NCBI GenBank assembly: GCA_026168455.1
Contig: JANSJX010000042.1
Span: forward strand, 62,001 to 126,000
Length of the DNA: 64,000 nt
Source: Theocolax elegans
Lineage: Eukaryota; Arthropoda; Insecta; Hymenoptera; Cerocephalidae
Direction of reading: 5' to 3'
Of this stretch, positions 47,863 through 58,072 are shown piece by piece. How positions within the stretch are numbered: position 1 is the first letter of the stretch; every line of letters begins with the position of its first letter. The notes under the pieces are model-generated. The model searched no databases, was not told where the DNA came from, and saw only the letters and a list, made by a program, of their open reading frames with translations. Made by a program: the position numbers and the translations under genes.

Positions 47863-48952
47863 ACCTATCATCCACCCAGAACTGAGGCGCTGAATCAGTC
47901 GTTCTCTATCACTGCCTCCAGACTCCTTAATAGCTTTCCCGACTTGACCTTTGACCCCGACCATCTCCATTCATTTCAGCGTCAACTGCGTGAACATTTA
48001 ACTGAGCTCGACCGCCAGACATGGGTCAGGCGCGTTGATGAAGAGGGCATTGTCTTGTCCGAGATTCCGCCGTGGTAGACCGCACGCGCACCGCGCTAAT
48101 GGTCTGTAATAAGCGGTTTCAGCGTGCATGCTGGGTCGGAGCGACCGTTCTACTCTGTGTTTTGCTTTGTGTGATGCTGGATGCGAGCTTATTGTACATG
48201 GAATCGTCGGGTGGCTGTGTATGCTTGTGTGTGTTCGCGTGGTCAAGCGATCAAGTATTGTATGCTATGGGCTGTGCTTTATGTTAATTTATTTATTTAT
48301 TGCGACTCTGTATTGCGCCTAGAGCACTTTGTCCTTAGTTTTTAGTTCTCAGTTTTTAGTTTTCAATCACCTAGTCATTTAGTCATCTAGTCATTTAGTC
48401 ACTTAGCCACTCAGCCATTTAGTCATTCAGTCATCTAGTCGGCTATTCACCTAGTCATAATCATATATTCATTTCATTCATTTGCGTATTTCTATAGTTT
48501 TTATAGTTATTTTATTCATTCAACCTGTTGGCGTTATATACATCTATATATTTATTGCATATGTCATTTATTTATTCTATTACATTTTATCTCATCACCC
48601 ACTATCCTAAAATGCTATGTTTTCTTGCTATTTTAATTTTGATTTATACTCGCTACATCTGCAATTCATATATATTATATATCTATTTTAACTTATGCTA
48701 AACTTACTGCCATTACGCCATTAAACAGTACACATGTTTATACTCATGTTTATGTTGGTTACGCTTATTTTTAAGGGATCAATTTTGTATTATTAGCGAT
48801 TATTACCGCTTACTCGATTGCGTTTTATGCGTTTTGTTGTATCAAAGAATATTTATCAAGCTAAATTAATGTATTTATTACTATGTAATTTGTGCTACTT
48901 TGGGGGCTTGCCCCCGTAGCCTAATAAATTTTTATCAATCAATCAATCAATC
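47857..48952 (+). mobile_element. Second copy of the LINE 3' end
   Basis: Matches 45994-47098, that is the last ~70 codons of ORF2, the stop and the whole 3' UTR. The junction with the CT array is at ctctcacctatc, a stretch shared by array and LINE, which suggests a microhomology join. It differs from the first copy mostly by one-base changes in homopolymer lengths and one A/G change. Confidence 0.92.
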
Positions 48953-49661
48953 TCTATGACTCTCTTACTCTCTCTCTCCCTCTCTCACTCTCTCACTCCC
49001 TCTCTCTGTCTCTCTCTCTCACTCTCTCTCTCTCACTCCCTCTCTCTGTCTCTCTCTTTCTCACTCTCTCTCTCTCCCTCTCTCTCTATGTCTCTCTCAC
49101 TCTCTCTCTATCCCTCTCTCTCTATGTCTCTCTTACTCCCTCTCTCTCCCTTTCTCTCACTCTGGCTCTCATGTTTCTCTCACTCTCACTCTCTCACTCT
49201 CTCTCTCTCTCACTCTCTCTCCTCACTCTCTCCCTTTCACTCTCACTCTCTCTCTCTCTCTCCCTCTCTCTCTATGTCTCTCTTACTCCCTCTCTCTCCC
49301 TTTCTCTCACTCTGGCTCTCTGTCTCTCTCACTCTCACTCTCTCACTCTCTCTCTCCCTCTCTCTCTCCCTCTCTCTCTATGTCTCTCTTTCTCTCTCCC
49401 GCTCTCTCACTCTCTCACTCTCTCACTCTCTCTCTCACTCTCTCTCTCTCTGTCTCTCTCTCTCACTCTCTCTCTCCTTCTCTCTCTCCCCTCTCTCTCC
49501 CTTTCTCTCCCTCACTCTCTCACTCTCTCTCTCTCTCACTCTCTCTCTCACTCTCTCTCACTCACTCTCTCACTCTCACTCTCTCTCTCTCTTCCTCTCT
49601 CTCCCTCTCTCTCTCTATGTCTCTCTTTCTCTCTCCCTCACTCCTCTCTCTCTCCCTCCAC
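48953..49661. repeat. CT-rich microsatellite
   Basis: Third CT array, about 700 bp, following the LINE tail exactly as the array at 47099 follows the first LINE copy (tctatgactctcttactc at both junctions). Confidence 0.95.
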
Positions 49662-49784
49662 TTACGAAAAAATCCTACAGGACAAGGAAATCCTGCAGGA
49701 ATCTGTGTAGAATTTTCGCGACAGCGCGAAAATCCTGTAGGATAATCCTGTAGGATTTGCTTGTCCTGTAGGATTTTTCCATAA
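49662..49784. mobile_element. Small inverted-repeat element of 123 bp
   Basis: Ends ttacgaaaaaatcctacagg and its near complement (right end cctgtaggatttttccataa). The inner part is made of aatcctgtaggat palindromes and a gcgcgaaaat/attttcgcg pair. No coding frame. Confidence 0.6.
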
Positions 49785-50752
49785 GGGTCTCACTCTCTCT
49801 TACTACGTAAAATTCGAGGATCGGAATCTTTTTACGGAATCTTTTTACGGAATCGTTTTTTCCGTAATACTTGAAGCATATTGCGTAAAGGAAACATGTG
49901 ACACCAGCCAAACAGACAATTTTTTTTTAAATATGTCAATTTGATATATTATTTTATTTTTTAACCTGTGATTTTATATTAACTTTATTGAAATCGACTC
50001 GCATTACATTAAAGCAATATTGAAATTGTGCAAATGCTATTGATTTTATAGTTTTCTTTAGATTTTTGTAAATAAAAAGCTGGATGAAGTACTGTTTACC
50101 TTTTTTTAAATTGACTGGTAGACAAACTTTACAATCAAAGTGACAATCAGTGCTGTAAATTAAAAATTAAGTAATCAAAAATCCAGCCAATGGATTTTCT
50201 TATATTCTCTTATTAGTTTGATGCGCTTCATGATTATGTCAATTTGTTCCTATTATATATCATATATTAAGGGGACAGTAGCTATATCAATCAATGGAAG
50301 GTTTTGTTTACAGAGTCTCAGTAGGTTTGTATTATATAGGAGAGGCATATAATTATTAAAACTATTTTAAGTAGCTGGCATAATTTCAATTCTTTAATAG
50401 ATAAAATATAGGTAAGAGAGATTATCATTAAATATTTACATTACCATTGTTTTACAAATTTAATTAATTTTCTTTTTTCAAGATTTATTTACTTTTTTAA
50501 TTGTATTTTATTCATTCGTAAGGACAGGGACGGTATACAGATTGCTATTAAAATTAACTACTTGATCAAGAATGACGAATGTAAGCTTTAAATTATTATT
50601 GTAAATAAGATTTTAATTAGTTTTACGTTTTCTGATTTAAGTTTAAGTTGTTTTAAAATTGATATCTTATTGAATTTGTTTTTAGAAAGAAAAATATGAA
50701 ACCTATTCGTATGAAAATGAGAAAAAAAAATTTAATACATTGGTACTCTTAC

Positions 50753-53263
50753 CTGAAAATGAAGTGTTATTTATTGAATTGTCTTCCGTCGATTCATTTT
50801 CATCAACATCCAGTGATCTTTTTCCATCATCGCCCAGTGATTCATCTTCATGCTCGTTTACTCGGTTATCATAATTGAGTGCTGGTCCAATGGAGCCATC
50901 GTCTTGTTCAGAAAATGTAAGTACATTACTCTTTTCAGTTACAGATGTCCTTTTATTTGATTTGGAATTTATTTGTGCTTCCGATAATAATTCTGAGACT
51001 CCAATATCTCTTTCAAAAAGTGACATTCGATAATTGTTTTGATGCACTCCCGGTGTATGACCCATGTAGGAACACAATTTTTGAATTTCTTGGTCATTCA
51101 AGCCTTTCTCCATCCCAGTAGTTGCCAAGTGCTTCCGGAATAGTGTACCTCGCAATGTATCAGAATTACTTGCACCACATGAATCTGCAAAACCTGTCAT
51201 TAGTTTGCAGGCTTTCACAAATGTATAATTACTAGAAATATTGTGTATTTCTGCAAATACATATGGATTTTGCTTAAAAATTTTTGCTTTTCTCCGGTTG
51301 TTAATCAGCAATTGTAAATAATTGTGTACATTTTTCTTGAAAACAATTGGAACAGGTTTGGAACGCTTGCCTCGTACTTCGATTCTGCAGTGCTCGTTTT
51401 TAATTTCAACTCTGTTTAGATCACTTATAGTTAATTTTTCAATTTCTCCAGCTCTTCTGCAATTGGTAACATGGAGATACGATACCAATGAATTTCTAAG
51501 TTTTTTGTACTCTTCATCAGAGTATTTAATTTTTAAAGATTTATATGCTGTCAACATTTGATTTTCTAAGTAAGATCGAAGAAGTATCAAGTCATCCTCG
51601 GATGGTAATTTAACTGACTTATTTCTGCGATTACTTGCTTGCGTCTCAGCTATGGTGTTACCGATACTGGAATGCCAAAGAGTTGTTATTTTTTTAAGAA
51701 ATGCATCAATCTCGTCTCGTTTCTTCTTCTGGCTTGCACCCAGCATTACATGATAAATATTGGCCACGCTTTTTATGAGAAAACTCATATCATTAGCAGT
51801 TGACGGAGCTTTCATGAGCTTTGTAACAGGGTCCGGGTTTCCCATTATTTTAATAGCTGAAATTAAATCTTCGTAATGATCTTCATGGAAGATATCACTC
51901 AACTCTGTCACGTTTTCGTTTAACAGTTTCATTTCATACTTGAGTCTACCAAGTCTCCGTAAATTGGCCCGAATCCTATTGTGATTATGTTTAGCGGTTT
52001 CAAATTTGGATGCTTCAGCATTTAGCCATATGAAGATTGCACGGTCATACCGAATTTCATCTAAAATATCACCGTCGCGAATCACAGAAATAATTTTTAT
52101 GGCCTCCTCAGACGCAATTTCGTGATAGGCACCAGTAGTTGCTCTACTATTTGAGCGAACTATACGATTGTGTTTAAAGGACAGACCAGTACATTTGTTG
52201 ACATGCTTGTGAATCGATGTTAAAGACAGTTGTTTGTGACATTTGTAGCACTCTCCGTAATTTCCAACAGTGTTTCCCGAGTTTACTTGAGGTCTGCGTG
52301 TCACAACAAACTGTGAAACGTTTTCACAGTGTAAATTGTTCAATTTATTTGCTTCATTTTGCAGATGTGTCAGTATATCTTGTCTTTTCTTTCTTTTTTC
52401 AAAACTCTTTTTATCATTTTTTACAAGCTTGACTTTTGGTATTTGATTCAATTCAATAATTAAATCTTCATCTTTGTGTGCTGATTCATAATGTTTGACC
52501 AATTTTGCAAAATGAATTTTAATTTCGTTATTATTAGTTTTTTGACGCTTTCTGATGCAGTAAAAGCAAGTGTTTTTTTTAGACCCTTTCTCGCTACTTG
52601 GTAAAACTTCATTCTTTTTATTTTGTAAGACAGGCCCTACAGAATTTAAATTGATCGACAATTCTAAACTACTATTAGCTGAACTTAATTGCAGCTTTTG
52701 TATTGTAACTGTACTACTCTTTTTTTTTCTTTTGTCATTTTTATATTCAGACGTCGAGTTTTTTACATTATTTGTATCTGAGTCAGTTGTACGCATCTTT
52801 CTGTTTTGATTTTTCTTTTTCTTTCTAGAACTACCTACACAAGTTTCATTACTATTATCTTTCAAATCATTCTCTGCTGTAGACGATATTTTTTGTTTTT
52901 TATTATAAGGTAAGTTAAGATCTGATTCGCTAGATGTAGAAGAAGAATTTTCAACCGAAGATGGGGAACTCTTTTCAAGATTATTTTGAGACACTAATCG
53001 TCTTCTCTTTCTTTTGGTCTTAGACGGTAGAGTAAAACTGGACTTACTAGAAACTGAGTCAGAATCCTGATGTACACTTTCAGACGTAGAAGGTAAATCA
53101 TGCTGGGGAAAAGATGACTTTCTTTTTCTTTTACTGCGTGCAGACAATTTAGAAATATTAGAATCAGATGTGTCAGAGTCACTTAATTTATTTACAGGTG
53201 TATATTCGGATCCAGACGTGACTTCTTCTGATTCTGACAACGTATCATCTAGTACAAAATTAT
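50753..53263 (-). CDS. Zinc-finger tyrosine recombinase (Crypton-like), main exon, copy 1
   Basis: About 836 codons without interruption. Residue numbers count from the Leu/TTG at 53240. Residues 1-220 are Ser/Lys-rich with basic clusters. A C2H2-like finger follows (C225, C228, H250, H255) and a C2HC-like finger (C331, C334, H346, C350). The C-terminal catalytic domain fits tyrosine recombinases: R595/R596 (NCRRAGEIEKLT), R702 (TLRGTLFRKHLAT), H728 (SYMGHTPG) and nucleophile Y737, nine residues after the His as in XerD. The enzyme family cuts and rejoins DNA through a 3'-phosphotyrosine. The exon ends at a donor (cag|gtaagag). An acceptor (ttcttaattttag) at 53264 shows that an upstream exon with the start codon exists, not found here. 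Crypton-type transposase or a gene derived from one are both possible. Confidence 0.8.
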
Positions 53264-53603
53264 CTAAAATTAAGAAATTTAATTAAATTTTGCAATTAAT
53301 CATTATATTAAAAAAAACAGTTAACAAAGTTTACCTAGTCTGAATTATGTATTTTTTTTATCTTTCAACTTCATTTTAACGAATGATTAAAAAAGTGTAC
53401 AAATTGCTTGCCGTTTAGTATTTACTCGTATTAGTTATTACATTCTAAAGGCTCAGGCTCAGCACGCAGTTTACTTACAATGTTTACCGAACAATAATCA
53501 CTAGTATAAACTATATAGTATATGCTCATTTCGCCAAATAAGGGTTTTGTGCATTTACATACAGCAGCGCGCATTTCGCCGGAATCTATTTAAATTCAAA
53601 AGA

Positions 53604-53640
<37 letters not shown>

Positions 53641-53800
53641 TTACATCTGCTCGAACAATTTCGAGTGAAACACTCGTTCCTGCATGTGAAAGCACCTTAG
53701 ACATAAGTATTTTCAAGATATCTATTTTTCGCTATGCGACAAAATCACATTTTCTGAATTTTTTTGTTTTTATTTATTACGCACCTCATGATTCTCACTC
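53264..53800. other. Upstream region of the YR gene
   Basis: The missing first exon should lie here or beyond. A short minus-strand stretch with atgaagttgaaagat ending at gactag|gtaaac near 53333 has the right phase but a stop, so it is not accepted. A GA microsatellite sits at 53608-53635. Confidence 0.4.
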
Positions 53801-54679
53801 TATTGAAAATAGTTACGTAAAATTTATACGTAATCAATCACGTAGCAATATTACGTGTTCGATTACGTAAAAAAAGTGGTACATATATACGTAGCGAAAT
53901 GGAACCATTTTATACGTATTATTATTACACGGGATTGTCACATATTTCGTTATTTTACGTAACGAAATTACGTGATTTTCATTGTTACCGACATTAGTGA
54001 AAGCGCGTGATGTGTACGGAATACGTATTAAATTTACGTTATGGAGGATTACGCAAGAAAATTACGTGAGAAACTTACGTAGAATTGGGAGGCGGCAGGA
54101 TATTGGAAACGAATACGTGACTAGCAAATACATGTGAAATTCACGTATTTCAACAATACGTAATTATATTACGTAAGGAAATTACGTAATTATCGCAGTT
54201 ACCGTAATTTTCTTAAGCGCGTGATGTGTATGAGACACGTATCATATTACGTTATAAAGGTACACGTAAGAAAATTACGTCCGAAAATTACGTAAAATTG
54301 CTAGGCTGCAGGATATTGGAAACGAATACGTGATTAGCAAATACGTGTATAATACACGTTTTTGAACAACTAGTAATTACATTACGTAAGGGAATTACTT
54401 AATTTTCGCAGTTACCGACATTTCTGGATGCGCGTGATGCATGCGAGAGACGTATTTTATTTACGTTGTAAAAGATACGTAAAAAAATTACGTAAATATT
54501 TACGTGAAATTGTTAGGCGGTATGATATTGTGATTGAATACGTGATTAGAAAACACGTGTAAAATTGACGCATTTGAACAACACGAAATTATATTACGTA
54601 ACGAAATTACGTAAATATCACAGTTACCAAAATTTTTCGATGCGCGTGATGTGTACAAAATACGTAGTATATTTTCGTT

Positions 54680-55183
54680 CCCTAATACAAAATCTCACGT
54701 GAGATCTCACGTGAGATCTCATGCCAAAATCTCATCTGACTTTCCAATTGGAACGCTGCTTAAACTTCCCAAATAATAAGAAACCAATTTCTGAGTATGG
54801 GAAGTCACTTTTATAGTGTTACAAACCCCCAGATAAGCTCAAAAATCAAGGTTTTAAAGCGTTTCAGACATATTTACGATTTTTAAAAATTTCTCACGTG
54901 AGATCTCACATGAGAACTCATGTGAGATCTCGCGTGAGATCTCTCGTGAGAAAATTTTCCGATTGCAAATATTTCTAAAAATCGAATAAATATGTCTCAA
55001 ACGCTTTAAAACGTTGATTTTTGAGCTTATCTGGGGGGTTGTATCACTAAAAAAGTGACTACCCATACTCAGAAATTGGTTTCTTATTATTTGGGAAGTT
55101 TAAGCAGCGTTCCAATTGGAAAGTCAGATGAGATTTTGGCATGAGATCTCACGTGAGTTCTCACGTGAGATTTTGTATTAGGG
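54680..55183. mobile_element. Palindromic element with CTCACGTGAG repeats, copy 1
   Basis: 504 bp, ends ccctaatacaaaatctcac and complement. The arms of about 240 bp pair almost throughout (ggaacgctgcttaaacttcc on the left, its complement on the right). The ends and centre carry ctcacgtgag and related palindromes in series. A possible 2-bp duplication (TT) flanks it. It is inserted inside the TTACGT repeat. Confidence 0.8.
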
Positions 55184-55559
55184 TTGTAAAAGAATTCGTA
55201 AGAAATGTACGTAAAATTTTTAGGCGGTATGATATTGGGATCGAATATTTGATTAGAAAACACGTGTGCAATTCACGTACTTGAACAACAGAAATTATAT
55301 TATACGTAAGGAAATTAGCTTCGTGCAATAAATTTTATAGAATTAGTTGTAAACAACTTCGCAGTAGATCAAAACGTAAAAACGTTTATAAACCTTCATT
55401 CAATTAATTCTACAGAAATAGATACAAGCTAATTCGTGAATTGTACACGCATTTGCTAGTCACGTATTCGTTTCCAATATCCTGCCGCCTCCCAATTTTA
55501 CGTAAGTTTCTCACGAAATTTTCTTCCGTATTCCTTAATAACATAAATTTAATACGTAT

Positions 55560-55978
55560 CCCTAATACAAAATCTCACGTGAGAACTCATGCCAAAATCT
55601 CATCTGGCTTTCCAATTGGAACGCTGCTTAAACTTCCCAAACAATAAGAAACCAATTTCTGAGTATGGGAAGTCACTTTTATAGTGTTACAAACCCCCAG
55701 ATAAGCTCAAAAATCAAGGTTTTAAAGCGTTTCAGACATATTTACGATTTTTAAAAATTTCTCACGTGAGATCTCTCGTGAGAAAATTTTCCGATTGCCA
55801 ATATTTCTAAAAATCGAATAAATATGTCTCAAACGCTTTAAAACGTTGATTTTTGAGCTTATCTGGGGGGTTGTATCACTAAACAAGTGACTACCCATAC
55901 TCAGAAATTGGTTTCTTATTATTTGGGAAGTTTAAGCAACGTTCCAATTGGAAAGTCAGATGAGATTTTGTATTAGGG
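55560..55978. mobile_element. Palindromic element with CTCACGTGAG repeats, copy 2
   Basis: 419 bp, same ends and arms as copy 1 but with fewer ctcacgtgag units at the ends and centre. A possible 2-bp AT duplication flanks it. It interrupts the inverted copy of the TTACGT repeat. Confidence 0.8.
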
Positions 55979-56318
55979 ATACCATACACATCACGCCCTT
56001 TCACAAATTGTGGTATTACGTAACAGACGATTCAATTACTCGTCTTTTTGTCACCCTCTCGCTTCGCTCGGGCAGCAAATTTTACGCTTCTCCTCTTCGC
56101 ATATTCGGTTTCACCGTTCCTCGATACGCAAATTTGTCACCCCCACTCGCCGCGCCTCCTTTCCACGATTTTAAATCATGCGTATATCGTTCGTGTTCAA
56201 ATAATAAATTTATCTGGCCAACTCATAAGACGTTTAACTTTATTTTAAAGAGAGGATTTACAAAAAAATTGGTTTATATTCTTTTAAATAAATTCTTATA
56301 TACTACACAAATTGCAAA

Positions 56319-56342
56319 ACATTTCGGAACGTTCCGAAATGT
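56319..56342. promoter_or_regulatory. 24-bp perfect palindrome centred on ggaacgttcc
   Basis: The core tttcggaacgttccgaaa is self-complementary, with pairing extended on both sides to 24 bp. A related longer palindrome follows 27 bp later. It may be a protein-binding site or a cruciform; the function is unknown. Confidence 0.4.
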
Positions 56343-56368
56343 AGTTAGAAATTCTTGTCACTGAAACT

Positions 56369-56398
56369 ATTTTATTTCGGAACGTTCCGAAATAAAAT
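56369..56398. promoter_or_regulatory. 30-bp perfect palindrome with the same core
   Basis: The same tttcggaacgttccgaaa core as 56319-56342, extended by different AT pairs to 30 bp. Identical cores with different but still perfectly pairing flanks suggest that the symmetry itself matters or arose recently. Confidence 0.4.
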
Positions 56399-56673
56399 GA
56401 CATTTTCTTGCATTTCGGAATACGTCCATAGTTTATGTAACCTACACAGAAACTTGTATTCGTACAAGAATCTAATACGAGTATTTTTAATGGACATATT
56501 TGTATTTCAATTGTCGAACGATTTTTCAGTACACAGCCTGGTGTTTAATGAAAAAAATTAAAAATATTATTGAAATGTAAGTCCATTTATTTATTTAGAA
56601 AATCTGTTGAGCGAAAAAGTAAATAAAATAGTGGTGCAGTGTTATTGGCAATGTAATATCTACATTAATTAAA

Positions 56674-57114
56674 ATGAACAAAAATATGGACCTATCTTTA
56701 GAGGCATTCGGTTTTTGTAGTAGTGCGAAATTTTTGAGGCAAATAAAGGAATTTTTAGAATTATCAAAAAATGTCAAATGTAGTGCAACGATTTTTTCCA
56801 AAAAATGCCAAAGAAGAATTGATCCTTCGAAAAAGAAAGGATTGCTACTTGATAGCAATTTGTATCGTAAGTTCATTCAAGTTTTAGAAGAGCAAAAGTT
56901 ACCAGATAATCTAAGTACAGCTTCGGACCAACAGATTTCACAGATTGTTTTAGAATTGTATCGTTCTAATAAGGCAAAATATTTTGACAGGCTGAAAAAA
57001 TTTATTTCTAATTATGAGAAAGTAATTGAAGCAGACAAAATAAGTAAGTACAAAAACTTTTTACGTGATCTGACAAGAATTTTTTCAAATAGACAGGCCC
57101 GAGTATTAAAATAA
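56674..57114 (+). CDS. Hypothetical protein, 146 aa
   Basis: Starts at an ATG (MNKNMDLSLEAFGF) and runs 146 codons to VLK, with AATAAA overlapping the stop region (57111). The composition is basic and helical (RLKKFISNYEKVIEADKI), with a CSATIFSKKCQRRIDPSKKK segment. There is no signal peptide or membrane segment, and no family that I recognise. It may be a small gene, an exon, or a remnant of a mobile element. The intact frame in DNA of high AT content is the main support. Confidence 0.4.
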   Translation: MNKNMDLSLEAFGFCSSAKFLRQIKEFLELSKNVKCSATIFSKKCQRRIDPSKKKGLLLDSNLYRKFIQVLEEQKLPDNLSTASDQQISQIVLELYRSNKAKYFDRLKKFISNYEKVIEADKISKYKNFLRDLTRIFSNRQARVLK

Positions 57115-57212
57115 ATATTTAAGAGAACAAGATTTACATTAAAAACCTGTTACTAATATTTTAAAATTATTATTGCTGTTCCCTTGTAAGATAGAAATTA
57201 ACAATGAATTAC

Positions 57213-57351
57213 AAGTCATCAAGGCGTAACCTGAATTTGAACATTATTACACACAGTCTGACAAAGTCTATTGTTATCAATGCTTTTCCTGCTTAGACTT
57301 TGTCAGTCTATGTGTAATAATGTCCAAATTTATGTTACACCACGATGATTT
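57213..57351. mobile_element. Hairpin-forming inverted repeat, ~139 bp
   Basis: Arms gtctgacaaagtct and agactttgtcag with outer pairing of aacattattacacacag to ctatgtgtaataatgt and beyond. The loop is about 30 bp. Likely a small MITE. Confidence 0.65.
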
Positions 57352-57787
57352 ATAATTTATTGATAATTCACACCTAGAAAGGGTTGTCAAACGCTGGTAG
57401 GAAGCTTTTAATGTAAATCTTTTTATGTGACACATCCTCTCAATATGCTAAATAGGTAATGGGCAAATTGACGCTTATAACTGCACCTTTGAATTTTCAC
57501 TTTGTGCGTTACAAATATTTCATCGGCAATGATTTTCTAACAAACTGGCAGGATAATAAATATTTTAACTCGATAAATATTGCTAACGGCCTGAATTCCT
57601 TTAAACGACACTTTAGCCACAATAAATGGGCAACAGATATGTGAAATAACAAATTATCTGACTCAGTCCGCAAGTTCATGCTTTACAAAATCATCCGTTA
57701 TAAAAGATGAAAATTATTCTTTAGACTTGTATTTTGTACTGATTACGTTTAGAACTTAAAGTTGTACAAGTACTCAAGCAGAACAAC

Positions 57788-58072
57788 TACACTGAGAAAA
57801 AAAAAGCAAAACTTGCTTGTCGAGTCAAGCAATATTCGCTTAATTGACAATAAGGTTCATATACTTGAGTAGTCAAGCAAAAATTGCTTGACTTTCCGTC
57901 AATCCCTGCTCAATCAATCAGGTTTCCATAGAGTCAGTTTAATATTGCCGGACTTACTCAAGCAAAAATTGCTTGACTAAGTTAAGCAACTGTAGCTTTT
58001 TACGCCTTACCGGAGTAATAGGGTAAAAATTGCTTGACTCTCCCGTAACTTTTGCTTTTTTTTCTCCGTGTA
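57788..58072. mobile_element. MITE with TACAC[T/G]GAGAAAAA ends
   Basis: 285 bp with ends tacactgagaaaaaaaaagc and gcttttttttctccgtgta. Internal repeats of the motif caagcaaaaattgcttgact form several short palindromes. The outer motif resembles the ends of the element at 460-1681. No clear target duplication. Confidence 0.7.

Larger units (their letters stand above)
43045..50752 (-). other. Inferred intron of the YR gene, holding a LINE and microsatellites
   Basis: Bounded by GT (50752-50751, cag|gtaagag) and AG (43046-43045) on the minus strand. It contains a LINE and a LINE fragment on the plus strand, CT-rich arrays, and a small inverted-repeat element. Unique AT-rich DNA fills 49785-50752 and 43045-43380 without recognisable features. 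Much of the length could be explained by the insertions; without them it would be about 1.5-2 kb. Confidence 0.55.
53800..56020. repeat. TTACGT-rich tandem and inverted repeat region
   Basis: Units of about 205-220 bp with a ggcggcaggatattgg-like start recur near 54084, 54303, 54515 and, after an insertion, 55221; each has many ttacgtaa and acgtg motifs. An inverted partial copy lies at 55441-55560, and the outer parts (agtgaaagcgcgtgatgtgt near 53996, complement near 56000) also pair. The whole looks like a long-arm inverted-repeat element with tandem subunits, interrupted by two palindromic elements. Exact ends are unclear. Confidence 0.65.

Noticed and set aside
47102..47970. Long Ser/Leu- and Arg/Glu-repeat frames in the CT arrays (also 48956-49753)
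   Set aside because: Translations of ctctct microsatellites in any frame; no domain and no start context.
53330..53372. First exon of the YR gene with ATG AAG TTG AAA GAT
   Set aside because: Phase is right but an in-frame TAA precedes the donor and the donor is weak.
56319..56398. Heat-shock elements
   Set aside because: GAAcgTTC gives one inverted pair, but the third GAA unit of a canonical element is not at the required spacing.
57459..57644. 61-codon frame MGKLTLITAPLNF
   Set aside because: Short, no domain, no supporting context.
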